A stretch of DNA of 6,199 nt from Candidatus Colwelliibacteriota bacterium (GCA_023228665.1 JALOAR010000026.1:1-6199); one strand, 5' to 3'; shown: positions 1 through 5,337, counted from the stretch's first letter. Numbers and translations are program-made. Notes: generated from the sequence alone by a model not told the origin.

Positions 1-791
1 GGTATTGAATAACCACTTTGGATACCAACAGTGTCTTTACTGTAAAAATTATTATTAGAGTACTCGGCAAGAGATTGGAATAATTCATTAAGATGGTTAT
101 ACCTAACCAACTCTTCGCTGCCTAGCCTTTCTTTAAGACTGCCGTCTGGATTAAAAAGGCTATACTGCAAAGCATAGTTTTCATAAGGGCTATCTCCAGG
201 GTGGGGATCGTTCCTAGTGTGGTCAGGGACAGAGGCGTCTTGGATAAGGTGAAGAATATGCCCGAGAGCAAACATAGCTTTTTCTTTTTCCCCTGAAATA
301 TACAATTTAAGCGCGCGGTCCCAAGTAAAGTTAACCTCTTTATCCAAGGGACTAATACTGCTTATTTCTTCAGCTGTGAGCATTGACGCTACAGTAGCCG
401 GCTTTATTTTAGAGGCAACCTTGTAAAGAAAACTTGATTGGAGCTTGCTGCTAAGCGCCCAATCTTTTGACATAGGCTGATCCCCTAAAGCCTGCAATAT
501 AGCAAAGGACGGGTCTATGGCAGAGTCATAACTTATTCCTCGATTATAAACGGGGTCAAAAAAGTGATTTAACCACCTAGGGACATCGTCTTCTCTGCGC
601 GAACCATCGATGAGATATTTATTTAGATTGCTAGATATCTCTTCTGAATAGCGGGAGTTGAAAAAATTTATTGCCTCTTGCGTCAGAAAGGCGTGGGTTT
701 CGTAGTTATAAGCAAGAGAATTAGTTGTTGATAATAATAAAAAAGAAACTGTTAAAACAGCCTTTAGAAGGCTTTTGAGATTTATTTTCAT
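1..791 (-). CDS. Secreted zinc-dependent phospholipase C / P1 nuclease-like protein (3' part cut by window edge)
   Basis: The frame is open from an ATG at 791-789 to the left edge, giving 263 codons; the C-terminus lies outside the window. Residues 1-27 look like a signal peptide: Lys at 2, 6 and 10, a hydrophobic core around 8-20, and SLA before the mature start YNYETH. The mature part carries the zinc-ligand pattern of the bacterial phospholipase C/S1-P1 nuclease fold: H33 near the mature N-terminus, an acidic REDD cluster at 66-69, H76, then H181-x3-D185-x5-H191, followed by SPYEN with E204. The H-x3-D-x5-H spacing equals that of Bacillus cereus phospholipase C. The usual His four residues before the last Glu is Asp here (D200). 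It probably hydrolyses a phosphodiester outside the membrane; lipid or nucleic acid substrate cannot be told. It starts 38 bases after the preceding gene on the same strand, so it is probably co-transcribed. No strong Shine-Dalgarno is visible. Confidence 0.8.
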   Translation of the reverse strand, partial: MKINLKSLLKAVLTVSFLLLSTTNSLAYNYETHAFLTQEAINFFNSRYSEEISSNLNKYLIDGSRREDDVPRWLNHFFDPVYNRGISYDSAIDPSFAILQALGDQPMSKDWALSSKLQSSFLYKVASKIKPATVASMLTAEEISSISPLDKEVNFTWDRALKLYISGEKEKAMFALGHILHLIQDASVPDHTRNDPHPGDSPYENYALQYSLFNPDGSLKERLGSEELVRYNHLNELFQSLAEYSNNNFYSKDTVGIQSGYSI

Positions 792-829
792 TTTTAATTT
801 AAGGTGCAGGCCTGATTAATTCAGGTAAT

Positions 830-1402
830 TTATATTCTTTCTATTTTCCAGAGATTTGAGTATGGATTTTGTTTAAGACCAATATCGTAAACAATTTCTC
901 CTTTTTCATTTTTTATTTCAAATCCAAAATAAGACTCCCATCCACCTGCAGGTGAAGCAGTCTTTATTTTAGATATAATTTCTTCTATTTTTTCTTCCTC
1001 TTTAGCTTTTTCTAAAGCAACCAGCCATTTCGGGTCGGTTTTTCCCTCGACAGTCAAAGAAAAATATTTACTGGCAAGCTCAAGATCGCCTTTTTCAAGA
1101 GCGGACACAAACATATCTAATGTTTCTTGCGGAGTCGTTCCACCGTATATATCTTCTCTTTGCTTTTGCTCCCCTTCTTCAAGTGCTTGGAAAAACTCAT
1201 CATACATTTTTTGCTGCTTTCTCCTCTCAATAGCTTCGGCGTTTAGGAAATTGTCCCAAACAAGATAAGTGGTAATAACAACAATTACGATAGTTGCGAG
1301 AATAAGCGTGAATTTCAACCGGTTACCCTTTCCATTATTTTTCATCCGTTCGGAAAATTTCTGCCCTTTGTTTTTGATTGAACGAATAGTCGGGTTTTCC
1401 AT
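830..1402 (-). CDS. Membrane-anchored protein with NTF2-like C-terminal domain, function unknown
   Basis: This is a 190-residue protein with a basic, probably cytoplasmic N-terminus (residues 1-30), one transmembrane helix (about 31-49, ending in TTYLVWD) and an extracytoplasmic remainder. Residues 55-84 are charged and likely helical. From about residue 88 (TPQETLDMFVSALEKGDLELASKYF) to the end, the pattern of a helix pair with 'N-residue work load' wording, then strands ending in LWKIERI, resembles the NTF2/DUF4878-like fold often found on anchored bacterial proteins. That fold assignment is inference from pattern alone. No catalytic residues can be named. The next gene downstream, a secreted zinc hydrolase-like protein, begins 38 bases after the stop, so both may form a surface-directed operon. 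The start is the first ATG in the frame and gives a sensible anchor; the bases before it contain no clear Shine-Dalgarno. Confidence 0.75.
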   Translation of the reverse strand: MENPTIRSIKNKGQKFSERMKNNGKGNRLKFTLILATIVIVVITTYLVWDNFLNAEAIERRKQQKMYDEFFQALEEGEQKQREDIYGGTTPQETLDMFVSALEKGDLELASKYFSLTVEGKTDPKWLVALEKAKEEEKIEEIISKIKTASPAGGWESYFGFEIKNEKGEIVYDIGLKQNPYSNLWKIERI

Positions 1403-1434
1403 TTTTGAGTTGATAATAATTAAAAATTGAAAAA

Positions 1435-1458
1435 GGAGAGAGTCCTCACAATCTCTCC
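1435..1458 (-). terminator. Intrinsic terminator or attenuator hairpin downstream of the PaaX-like gene
   Basis: On the minus strand the arms GGAGAGA (1458-1452) and TCTCTCC (1441-1435) pair perfectly around a 10-base loop, and a T-rich run (TTTTTCAATTTTT) follows at once. The hairpin lies 82 bases past the PaaX-like stop and 33 bases before the next start, so it could end the PaaX-like transcript. Because a good extended -10 lies just upstream of it, it might instead act as an attenuator in the leader of the 1402-830 gene. Confidence 0.6.
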
Positions 1459-1476
1459 CCTCCTTCGCTAGTTGTA

Positions 1477-1485
1477 ATTATATCA
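1477..1485 (-). promoter_or_regulatory. Extended -10 promoter for the anchored-protein / hydrolase unit
   Basis: The minus strand reads TGATATAAT at 1485-1477, a perfect extended -10 (TGnTATAAT). No good -35 is seen, as is common with extended -10 promoters; TTTGTA at 1504-1499 is the best candidate. Transcription would start near 1470 and give a leader of about 68 bases that holds the 1435-1458 hairpin and an unusually strong Shine-Dalgarno-like AAGGAGG (1465-1459). Confidence 0.45.
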
Positions 1486-1539
1486 ATAACCGATATCTTA
1501 CAAAGACCTTTATTGTGGATAACTTTTACCGGCTTATCT

Positions 1540-2142
1540 TTATGATTCGAACTTAATCGGCTTTATAGTTCCAAGCTTGTCGATAGAAAATATTTCAACA
1601 AATTTAAGAATTCTTAGATCCTTTAAGTCTTTAAGAAAACTTTTTGGTATTGCCTTGTTGCCCGCCCAAACACTTTGCTGCAGCTGCTTAAACCCGAGAT
1701 TTGTGATTGCCGATCGAAGCCATGCCCTTTTTCTCCTTTCTTTTTCAGGAATATCAAAAATTATAATTTTGGAAGATTTATCCGAGTTTGGAGCTTCTTT
1801 TTTGTATTTTTTAAAATCTGGAAGAGCGCTTTTCTTAGCCTTTTCTAATATATTTTTTCCTTCAGTGGTTAAAATTATTTTTAACCCTTTTTGATTGTTC
1901 TTATATTCTATTAAGCCATCTTTTTTAAGCTTATAAATAACATTCTTAATATTTTTTTCTTCAAATTTTTCCGTTTTAGACGGTAAATTCCCAAACATCA
2001 AATCTATAACATCTTCTGATTTATTACTTATATTACTTTGACTACTGCCATAAGGAGATAAAGCGATTGCAATTAAGTCGCTGACTAGAAATCCTCCTAT
2101 TTCCAATGTAAATAAAATTGCTCTTTTGATAGATTTTCTCAT
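1540..2142 (-). CDS. PaaX-like transcriptional regulator with Cas2-like C-terminal domain
   Basis: This 200-residue protein has two parts. Residues 3-100 form a winged-helix region: NIKNVIYKLKKDGLIEY (64-80) reads as recognition helix plus wing, followed by LTTEGKNIL (91-99). Residues 122-190 match the ferredoxin-like Cas2/PaaX-C fold: strand KIIIFDIPEKERRKR (125-139) with D130 at the place of the Cas2 first-strand Asp, then LRSAITNLGF and LQQSVWAG (142-161), and a last strand around KFVEIFSI (180-187). Such proteins are often labelled Cas2 in CPR genomes, but the added winged helix and the absence of cas1 or any repeat array point to a DNA-binding regulator. The family acts as a repressor in phenylacetate degraders; no target can be inferred here apart from possible autoregulation through inverted repeats upstream. 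The gene is markedly AT-rich (locally near 20% GC). The start follows a 36-bp palindrome by 10 bases; no Shine-Dalgarno is clear. Confidence 0.8.
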   Translation of the reverse strand: MRKSIKRAILFTLEIGGFLVSDLIAIALSPYGSSQSNISNKSEDVIDLMFGNLPSKTEKFEEKNIKNVIYKLKKDGLIEYKNNQKGLKIILTTEGKNILEKAKKSALPDFKKYKKEAPNSDKSSKIIIFDIPEKERRKRAWLRSAITNLGFKQLQQSVWAGNKAIPKSFLKDLKDLRILKFVEIFSIDKLGTIKPIKFES

Positions 2143-2152
2143 AAGGGCTTTA

Positions 2153-2188
2153 TTCTGCCTGTAGAAACGGCCGTTTCTACAGGCAGAA
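2153..2188. repeat. Perfect 36-bp palindrome before the PaaX-like gene
   Basis: An 18-base arm at 2153-2170 is followed without spacer by its exact reverse complement at 2171-2188; the centre is ACGGCCGT and symmetry breaks at 2152/2189. As RNA or single-stranded DNA it gives a 16-bp stem with a GGCC loop. It ends 10 bases before the PaaX-like start codon. Each arm contains GTAG, the tetranucleotide typical of REP elements moved by RAYT transposases, so it may be a REP-like hairpin; it might also be an operator or a translation-blocking leader hairpin. It has no T-run, so a terminator is unlikely. Confidence 0.85.
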
Positions 2189-2234
2189 GTTAGATCTATT
2201 ATTTTATAAACAAAAACTTGTTTCTTTATAGATA

Positions 2235-2265
2235 AATAAAACAGTACTGAATGTACTGTTTTATT
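2235..2265. promoter_or_regulatory. 13-bp inverted repeat: operator candidate or bidirectional terminator
   Basis: Arms AATAAAACAGTAC (2235-2247) and GTACTGTTTTATT (2253-2265) are perfect complements around the 5-base spacer TGAAT. The repeat overlaps the last bases of the putative -10 and the predicted start of the PaaX-like transcript, a classic place for a repressor site. It also lies 57 bases past the stop of the reductase gene, and the minus strand reads ACAGTAC-loop-GTACTGT followed by TTTATTTAT, so it could be a weak terminator for that gene. The sequence does not decide between the two. Confidence 0.6.
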
Positions 2266-2293
2266 ATACTAATCGGCTATTTGTTTTTGTTAA
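2263..2293 (-). promoter_or_regulatory. Promoter candidate for the PaaX-like gene
   Basis: On the minus strand TTAACA (2293-2288) and a perfect TATAAT (2268-2263) are separated by 19 bases, slightly long. The predicted start is near 2256, which leaves a leader of about 114 bases carrying both inverted repeats. Confidence 0.4.
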
Positions 2294-2321
2294 GTATTTT
2301 TTATTTAGCTATTTTATATTA

Positions 2322-3242
2322 TTACTTCCCTTTTTCGCGGAGATACGAATAAATATTTAATACTGCGCGGACTGCGTCGCCGGCAGCAATATTGTTCTGT
2401 TTATACAAAACATCTGACACGTCGCCCGCCGCCCATATTCCGGGGACCGATGACATTCCGGTTTTGCACTCTATTTTTACGCTCCCTCTTTCATCCAAAT
2501 CAACAATATCCTTAACTATATCGGAATTAGGCATAGTGCCTATTTCGACAAAAACCCCTTCAACCGGCAATTCTTTTTCCTCGCTTGTTTCAAGCTCTTT
2601 ATATTTTATTCCCGATACAAGAATATCTCCCATTATTTCCGTAGTATCGGCGTTATATATAACATCTACTTTTTCGGATTTTTTAATCTCTTCAAAAGTT
2701 ACCGGGTCGCCCTTAACCTGTCCGGAACGGACAATGAGGGTAATTTTCGAAGCGTAAGGGATAAGGTCTATCACTGCCTCAAGGCCGGCATTGCCTCCGC
2801 CTATAACCGCCACTTCTTTTCCTTTAAAAAGAGGAGCATCGCAGGTAGAGCAATATACTACTCCTTTGCCTTCAAACTTTTCTTCGCCAGGAACATTAAG
2901 CTTGCGATGCCTGCCTCCGGTACAAAGAAGAATTGTTTTGGCGCCAAATTCTTTATCGGAATTAGTTTGAACATAGAAAGCCCCTTCTTTTTTAGCTATT
3001 CCCGTTGCCTTTTCCTCTAATATTTCTATATCTTCCTGGGCGCGAAGGTGCTCTTCAAGCTTCTTGGCAAGGTCCCAGCCAGAAATTGATTTTGTACCAA
3101 TCCAATTTTCAATACTATCCGAAACAAGCGATTGCCCGCCGAAAGAATCAGTAATAACAAGAGTTTTCATTTTTTTGCGGGCAGCATATACTCCGCCGGC
3201 AACGCCGGCCGGCCCTCCGCCGATAATAATAAGGTCGTACAT
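2322..3242 (-). CDS. trxB: Thioredoxin reductase-like FAD/NAD(P)H disulfide oxidoreductase
   Basis: This 306-residue protein is a full-length low-molecular-weight thioredoxin reductase. In order: FAD-binding GGGPAG (8-13), the redox pair CSTC (C131, C134) in the VVYCSTCDAPLF context, the second dinucleotide motif GGGNAG (148-153), and the C-terminal FAD motif GIWAAGD (268-274) with QNNIAAGDA (282-290). Electrons would pass from NAD(P)H through FAD to C131/C134 and then to a small thiol protein; the glutaredoxin gene directly upstream is the obvious partner, and no thioredoxin is in the window. The HRRxxxR stretch that binds the NADPH 2'-phosphate in typical TrxB is absent: VRSGQVKGDP (171-180) stands there, so cofactor preference may be NADH, as in AhpF-like enzymes. 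The ATG follows a TATAAT by 9 bases with no Shine-Dalgarno, suggesting a leaderless message. A terminator separates it from the glutaredoxin gene. Confidence 0.92.
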   Translation of the reverse strand: MYDLIIIGGGPAGVAGGVYAARKKMKTLVITDSFGGQSLVSDSIENWIGTKSISGWDLAKKLEEHLRAQEDIEILEEKATGIAKKEGAFYVQTNSDKEFGAKTILLCTGGRHRKLNVPGEEKFEGKGVVYCSTCDAPLFKGKEVAVIGGGNAGLEAVIDLIPYASKITLIVRSGQVKGDPVTFEEIKKSEKVDVIYNADTTEIMGDILVSGIKYKELETSEEKELPVEGVFVEIGTMPNSDIVKDIVDLDERGSVKIECKTGMSSVPGIWAAGDVSDVLYKQNNIAAGDAVRAVLNIYSYLREKGK

Positions 3243-3251
3243 ATGAGGTTA

Positions 3252-3257
3252 ATTATA
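3252..3257 (-). promoter_or_regulatory. -10 box for the thioredoxin reductase gene
   Basis: The minus strand has TATAAT at 3257-3252, only 9 bases before the ATG. By usual spacing transcription would start near 3245, leaving about 3 bases of leader. The -35 region is poor (TTTTGG at 3280-3275, 17-base spacing) and overlaps the edge of the preceding terminator. A second AT-rich box (TATAAA, 3270-3265) would give a leader of about 16 bases. Confidence 0.45.
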
Positions 3258-3277
3258 TCTTTATTTTATAGATACCA

Positions 3278-3302
3278 AAAATCCGCCGAAGAGGCGGATT
3301 TT
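3278..3302. terminator. Intrinsic terminator after the glutaredoxin gene
   Basis: A 10-bp perfect stem pairs 3278-3287 with 3293-3302 around a 5-base loop; its core is ATCCGCC/GGCGGAT and both ends run into A/T tracts. On the minus strand it ends in TTTTT, 10 bases past the glutaredoxin stop, so it separates this gene from the reductase. It could work in both directions. Confidence 0.85.
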
Positions 3303-3311
3303 ATTTACTAT

Positions 3312-3563
3312 CTAACTTGTTTCTTTGCCTGCTTTGGCGAGAATCTCTTCTATTTGCTCCTTATTAAAGCCAACAACGATTTCGTCTCCTATTTCAATAA
3401 CAGGAACACCCATCTGGTTGGTGCGAGCGACCATATCTTTGGCAGCCTGCTCGTCAACGGAAACATCAACTTCTTCATACGAAAAACCGTTCTTATCAAA
3501 GAAGTCTTTTGCCATTTTGCAGTATCCGCAGAACGGAGTTGAATATATTTTTATCTTTACCAT
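3312..3563 (-). CDS. Glutaredoxin-like protein, YruB/NrdH type
   Basis: This 83-residue single-domain thioredoxin-fold protein has the redox motif C12-G-Y-C15 after the first strand (VKIKIYSTPFCGYC), the cis-proline loop MGVPVIEIG (P54) and the GF pair (VVGFNKEQ, G65) that closes the domain. The wording matches the YruB-type glutaredoxin-like family closely. It would pass electrons to cytoplasmic disulfides or to enzymes such as ribonucleotide reductase; the true target is not visible. It has no signal peptide. The adjacent reductase gene suggests it is reduced by a thioredoxin reductase and not by glutathione. Its ATG lies 2 bases after the stop of the SPW-repeat gene and has no Shine-Dalgarno of its own, so translation is probably coupled to that gene. 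A strong terminator follows 10 bases after its stop. Confidence 0.92.
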   Translation of the reverse strand: MVKIKIYSTPFCGYCKMAKDFFDKNGFSYEEVDVSVDEQAAKDMVARTNQMGVPVIEIGDEIVVGFNKEQIEEILAKAGKETS

Positions 3564-3565
3564 TT

Positions 3566-3730
3566 TTACATTTTAACACTTTTTCCGCCCATAAGGCCCC
3601 GAAGAGCAACGATTACTAGCAAAGTGCCAACAACGACATTGCTATAGAAAAGGACGGTACCGACCGATCCGAGAATAATGGGCGATAAAATAACCCACAC
3701 CCCGAAGAATAATATTATCCAATTAAACAT
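3566..3730 (-). CDS. Small SPW-repeat membrane protein (54 residues)
   Basis: The frame runs from ATG 3730-3728 to TAA 3568-3566 and encodes 54 residues. Two hydrophobic helices are visible, about residues 4-22 and 25-43, ending in the basic tail LRGLMGGKSVKM. The segment NWIILFFGVWVILSPIILG is the signature of one SPW repeat (G-x-W...SP...G), a membrane module known mostly as a tandem pair; here only one copy is present. Its function is unknown in the family. A weak AAGG lies about 9 bases before the ATG, and an extended -10 promoter lies 26 bases upstream. The next start codon, that of the glutaredoxin-like gene, follows the stop by 2 bases, so the two are almost certainly one transcription unit with coupled translation. 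Confidence 0.82.
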   Translation of the reverse strand: MFNWIILFFGVWVILSPIILGSVGTVLFYSNVVVGTLLVIVALRGLMGGKSVKM

Positions 3731-3756
3731 ATTTATCGCCTTTTAGGGCTGTTTTG

Positions 3757-3765
3757 ATTATACCA
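3757..3765 (-). promoter_or_regulatory. Extended -10 promoter for the SPW / glutaredoxin unit
   Basis: The minus strand reads TGGTATAAT at 3765-3757, a perfect extended -10. It lies 3 bases past the preceding terminator stem, so the space normally holding a -35 is the terminator itself and no -35 match is seen. The predicted start near 3750 gives a leader of about 20 bases. Confidence 0.6.
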
Positions 3766-3768
3766 GAA

Positions 3769-3810
3769 CAAACAAAACCCGCCATCTTAATAGATGGAGG
3801 GTTTTGTTTG
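3769..3810. terminator. Strong bidirectional intrinsic terminator after the flippase gene
   Basis: The stem pairs 3769-3780 with 3799-3810 (12 bp, AAAACCC/GGGTTTT core), then after one G-A mismatch 3782-3787 with 3792-3797 (6 bp, CCATCT/AGATGG), around a TAAT loop. On the minus strand the descending arm is T-rich (GTTTTGTTTG). It ends the flippase transcript 74 bases past its stop. Confidence 0.85.
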
Positions 3811-3820
3811 ACAGGCAGAG

Positions 3821-3838
3821 GAACCAATAGTTTGGTTC
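3821..3838. repeat. Small hairpin in the flippase 3' region
   Basis: GAACCAA (3821-3827) pairs with TTGGTTC (3832-3838) around a 4-base loop. No T-run follows on either strand. It sits between the flippase stop and its terminator and may protect the 3' end of the message. Confidence 0.4.
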
Positions 3839-3858
3839 GCTACTCTATATTTAGGCTA

Positions 3859-3877
3859 TAACATACCCGCTATGTTA
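3859..3877. repeat. Second small hairpin just past the flippase stop
   Basis: TAACATA (3859-3865) pairs with TATGTTA (3871-3877) around the loop CCCGC. It starts 7 bases past the flippase stop codon and is not followed by a T-run. Confidence 0.4.
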
Positions 3878-3883
3878 GTTAAC

Positions 3884-5323
3884 CTACATTTCTACACCTG
3901 AAGTAATGCCCGGTTTTTTACGTAAAGCCATATATATGGCTTCAAAAATAGGTTCACCGAAAGCGAGAAGAGAAAGTATATAAACTAGCATACCGATAGC
4001 GATAACGATAAGAACGTGAACCGAGAGAGATAATAAATACAAAACTATTCCTGCCATAAGGAAGGTAGCAACACATATTCGGCCCACCTTAGGAAAAATA
4101 CTAAACGGCAATATCTTGCCAAGCTTTAGCGCGCCATAAATAAAGAGAGCCTGCTGGACAACGAGAGTGGCGATAGCGCACCCAGCAATGCCAAAACGAG
4201 GAATAAGAATAAGATCCAGAATTACATTTAAAACAATCCCCACAAAGAGATAACCGTAAAAAGATTTTTGACTGTTTTGGGCAAAGAGGGCATTTGTAAA
4301 GAATATCGATGGAAACACAAAAAGAAAAGTGAGCGAAAGAAAAGCAAAACTCTCAAAAGCAGGAATAAATTCCGAACCGTAAAGGAGTTGTACGAGAGGC
4401 TTTGCCGTAAGCGCTCCGCCGACAGCCAAGGGAGCGGCGAAAAAATAAACGCTTTTCAACCCTTGTTCCAGGGTTCTGCGAAATTTACTTTTTTCCCAAG
4501 CTTCGCGAGAAAGCGTTGGAAAGAACGAAGCGGCAAGAAGACTTGGAATCAAATATAAGAGCTGGACCGGTTTTTGCGCCGAGGTGTACAAGCCGACATC
4601 AGAAGCAGAACCGACAGATCCTAAGACAATGACATCCGTATTAACCACAATAACGCCCATTAGGCTGATTAAGCCGAATGGCCAAGCAGAAAAGATAATT
4701 TCTTTTATAAGCTTTTTGCTAAAACCTTTTATAATCCCCCTAAAATAGCTCCTAAGCGGTAAAAATACCGCTAGAAGGCCGATAAAAGTACCAATAGCGT
4801 AACCTATCGCCAGAGAAGTGCTGTTTGGATTAATAGCAAGGAACAGCAATCCAAAACCGACAATGCCGATATTAGTAATAACTTGCCCTTTTGCCTCTAT
4901 ATCCATCCTTTCAAAGGATCGCGCTAAAGCAGAAACAAAATCCCTTAAGGAATCAAGAGTGAATATGATAATTATAAGAGGAATAAGGTAAATAGCTTCG
5001 GGGATACGGACAATAAAGTCTTTTGCCAAGAAAGCAAAAAGACCAAGAGCTGACAGCAATGCCAGCTTAATAACTAGGCCGGTAGAAAGATATTTAGAGC
5101 GGAGATCGGCGTTTCTACTCCCTTCTCTTACAAGCAGAGCGTTAATGCCTATATCAGAAAAAACAGTAAAAGCGGCAGCGAGGGAAAGAGCATAAGAGAA
5201 AACACCCCAATCAGAGGTGCCGAGGGTGCGGGCGGCAAAGATAATAAGAACCGCACGGAGGGCGCGCCCTATTGCTTGTCCGGAAAAGAGCCAGCCGGCG
5301 TTTTTGATTATCTTGGAATTCAC
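3884..5323 (-). CDS. Wzx/MATE-type polysaccharide flippase
   Basis: This 479-residue integral membrane protein has about 14 hydrophobic helices and belongs to the polysaccharide-transporter branch of the MOP superfamily. Diagnostic stretches are the N-terminal NAGWLFSGQAIGRALRAVL (8-26), AARTLGTSDWGVFSYAL (30-46), FSDIGINALLVRE (55-67), the mid-protein NTDVIVLGSVGSASDVGLY (228-246) with LIPSLLAASFFPTLSRE (258-274), and the C-terminal core YGYLFVGIVLNVILDLILIPRFG (356-378). It would move lipid-linked sugar units across the cytoplasmic membrane for surface polysaccharide or S-layer glycan assembly; no glycosyltransferase is in the window to name the product. The start is GTG at 5323-5321: the only in-frame start, as a stop lies 4 codons upstream. 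It is 8 bases after a TATAAT and lacks a Shine-Dalgarno. Base composition is clearly richer in GC than in the upstream DUF3800 gene. Confidence 0.9.
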   Translation of the reverse strand: MNSKIIKNAGWLFSGQAIGRALRAVLIIFAARTLGTSDWGVFSYALSLAAAFTVFSDIGINALLVREGSRNADLRSKYLSTGLVIKLALLSALGLFAFLAKDFIVRIPEAIYLIPLIIIIFTLDSLRDFVSALARSFERMDIEAKGQVITNIGIVGFGLLFLAINPNSTSLAIGYAIGTFIGLLAVFLPLRSYFRGIIKGFSKKLIKEIIFSAWPFGLISLMGVIVVNTDVIVLGSVGSASDVGLYTSAQKPVQLLYLIPSLLAASFFPTLSREAWEKSKFRRTLEQGLKSVYFFAAPLAVGGALTAKPLVQLLYGSEFIPAFESFAFLSLTFLFVFPSIFFTNALFAQNSQKSFYGYLFVGIVLNVILDLILIPRFGIAGCAIATLVVQQALFIYGALKLGKILPFSIFPKVGRICVATFLMAGIVLYLLSLSVHVLIVIAIGMLVYILSLLAFGEPIFEAIYMALRKKPGITSGVEM

Positions 5324-5331
5324 TACTGTTA

Positions 5332-5337
5332 ATTATA
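5332..5337 (-). promoter_or_regulatory. -10 box for the flippase gene
   Basis: The minus strand has TATAAT at 5337-5332, 8 bases before the GTG start; the predicted transcript start (about 5325) leaves a 2-base leader. The ten bases TATAATTAAC are identical to those before the reductase start. No convincing -35 is seen. Confidence 0.45.

Noticed and set aside
811..825. Short hairpin CCTGA-TTAAT-TCAGG between the anchored-protein and phospholipase-like genes
   Set aside because: The stem is only 5 bp and no T-run follows on the minus strand, so it does not support a terminator splitting the probable operon.
1514..1522. Perfect DnaA-box 9-mer (TTATCCACA on the minus strand)
   Set aside because: Only one copy is present, with no cluster, no AT-rich unwinding repeats tied to it and no dnaA or dnaN gene; a single box is expected by chance now and then, so no origin is called.
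1540..2142. Reading the gene as a CRISPR Cas2
   Set aside because: It has an extra winged-helix half, is about twice the length of Cas2, and no cas1 or repeat array is visible.
2392..3576. Several plus-strand open frames across the reductase and glutaredoxin genes
   Set aside because: They mirror well-supported minus-strand genes, show no family motif and overlap each other.
3809..3819. Word ACAGGCAGA shared with the palindrome arm at 2180-2188
   Set aside because: Nine bases of match without the palindrome partner is too little to call a second or decayed copy of the repeat.
3811..3883. Possible tRNA in the hairpin-rich gap after the flippase gene
   Set aside because: A GGTTCG word is present, but no acceptor, D or anticodon arms fit around it on either strand.
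4268..4558. Plus-strand open frame of 96 codons inside the flippase gene
   Set aside because: It is a low-complexity Lys/Arg/Ser-rich shadow of a clear membrane protein gene, without a promoter or ribosome site.
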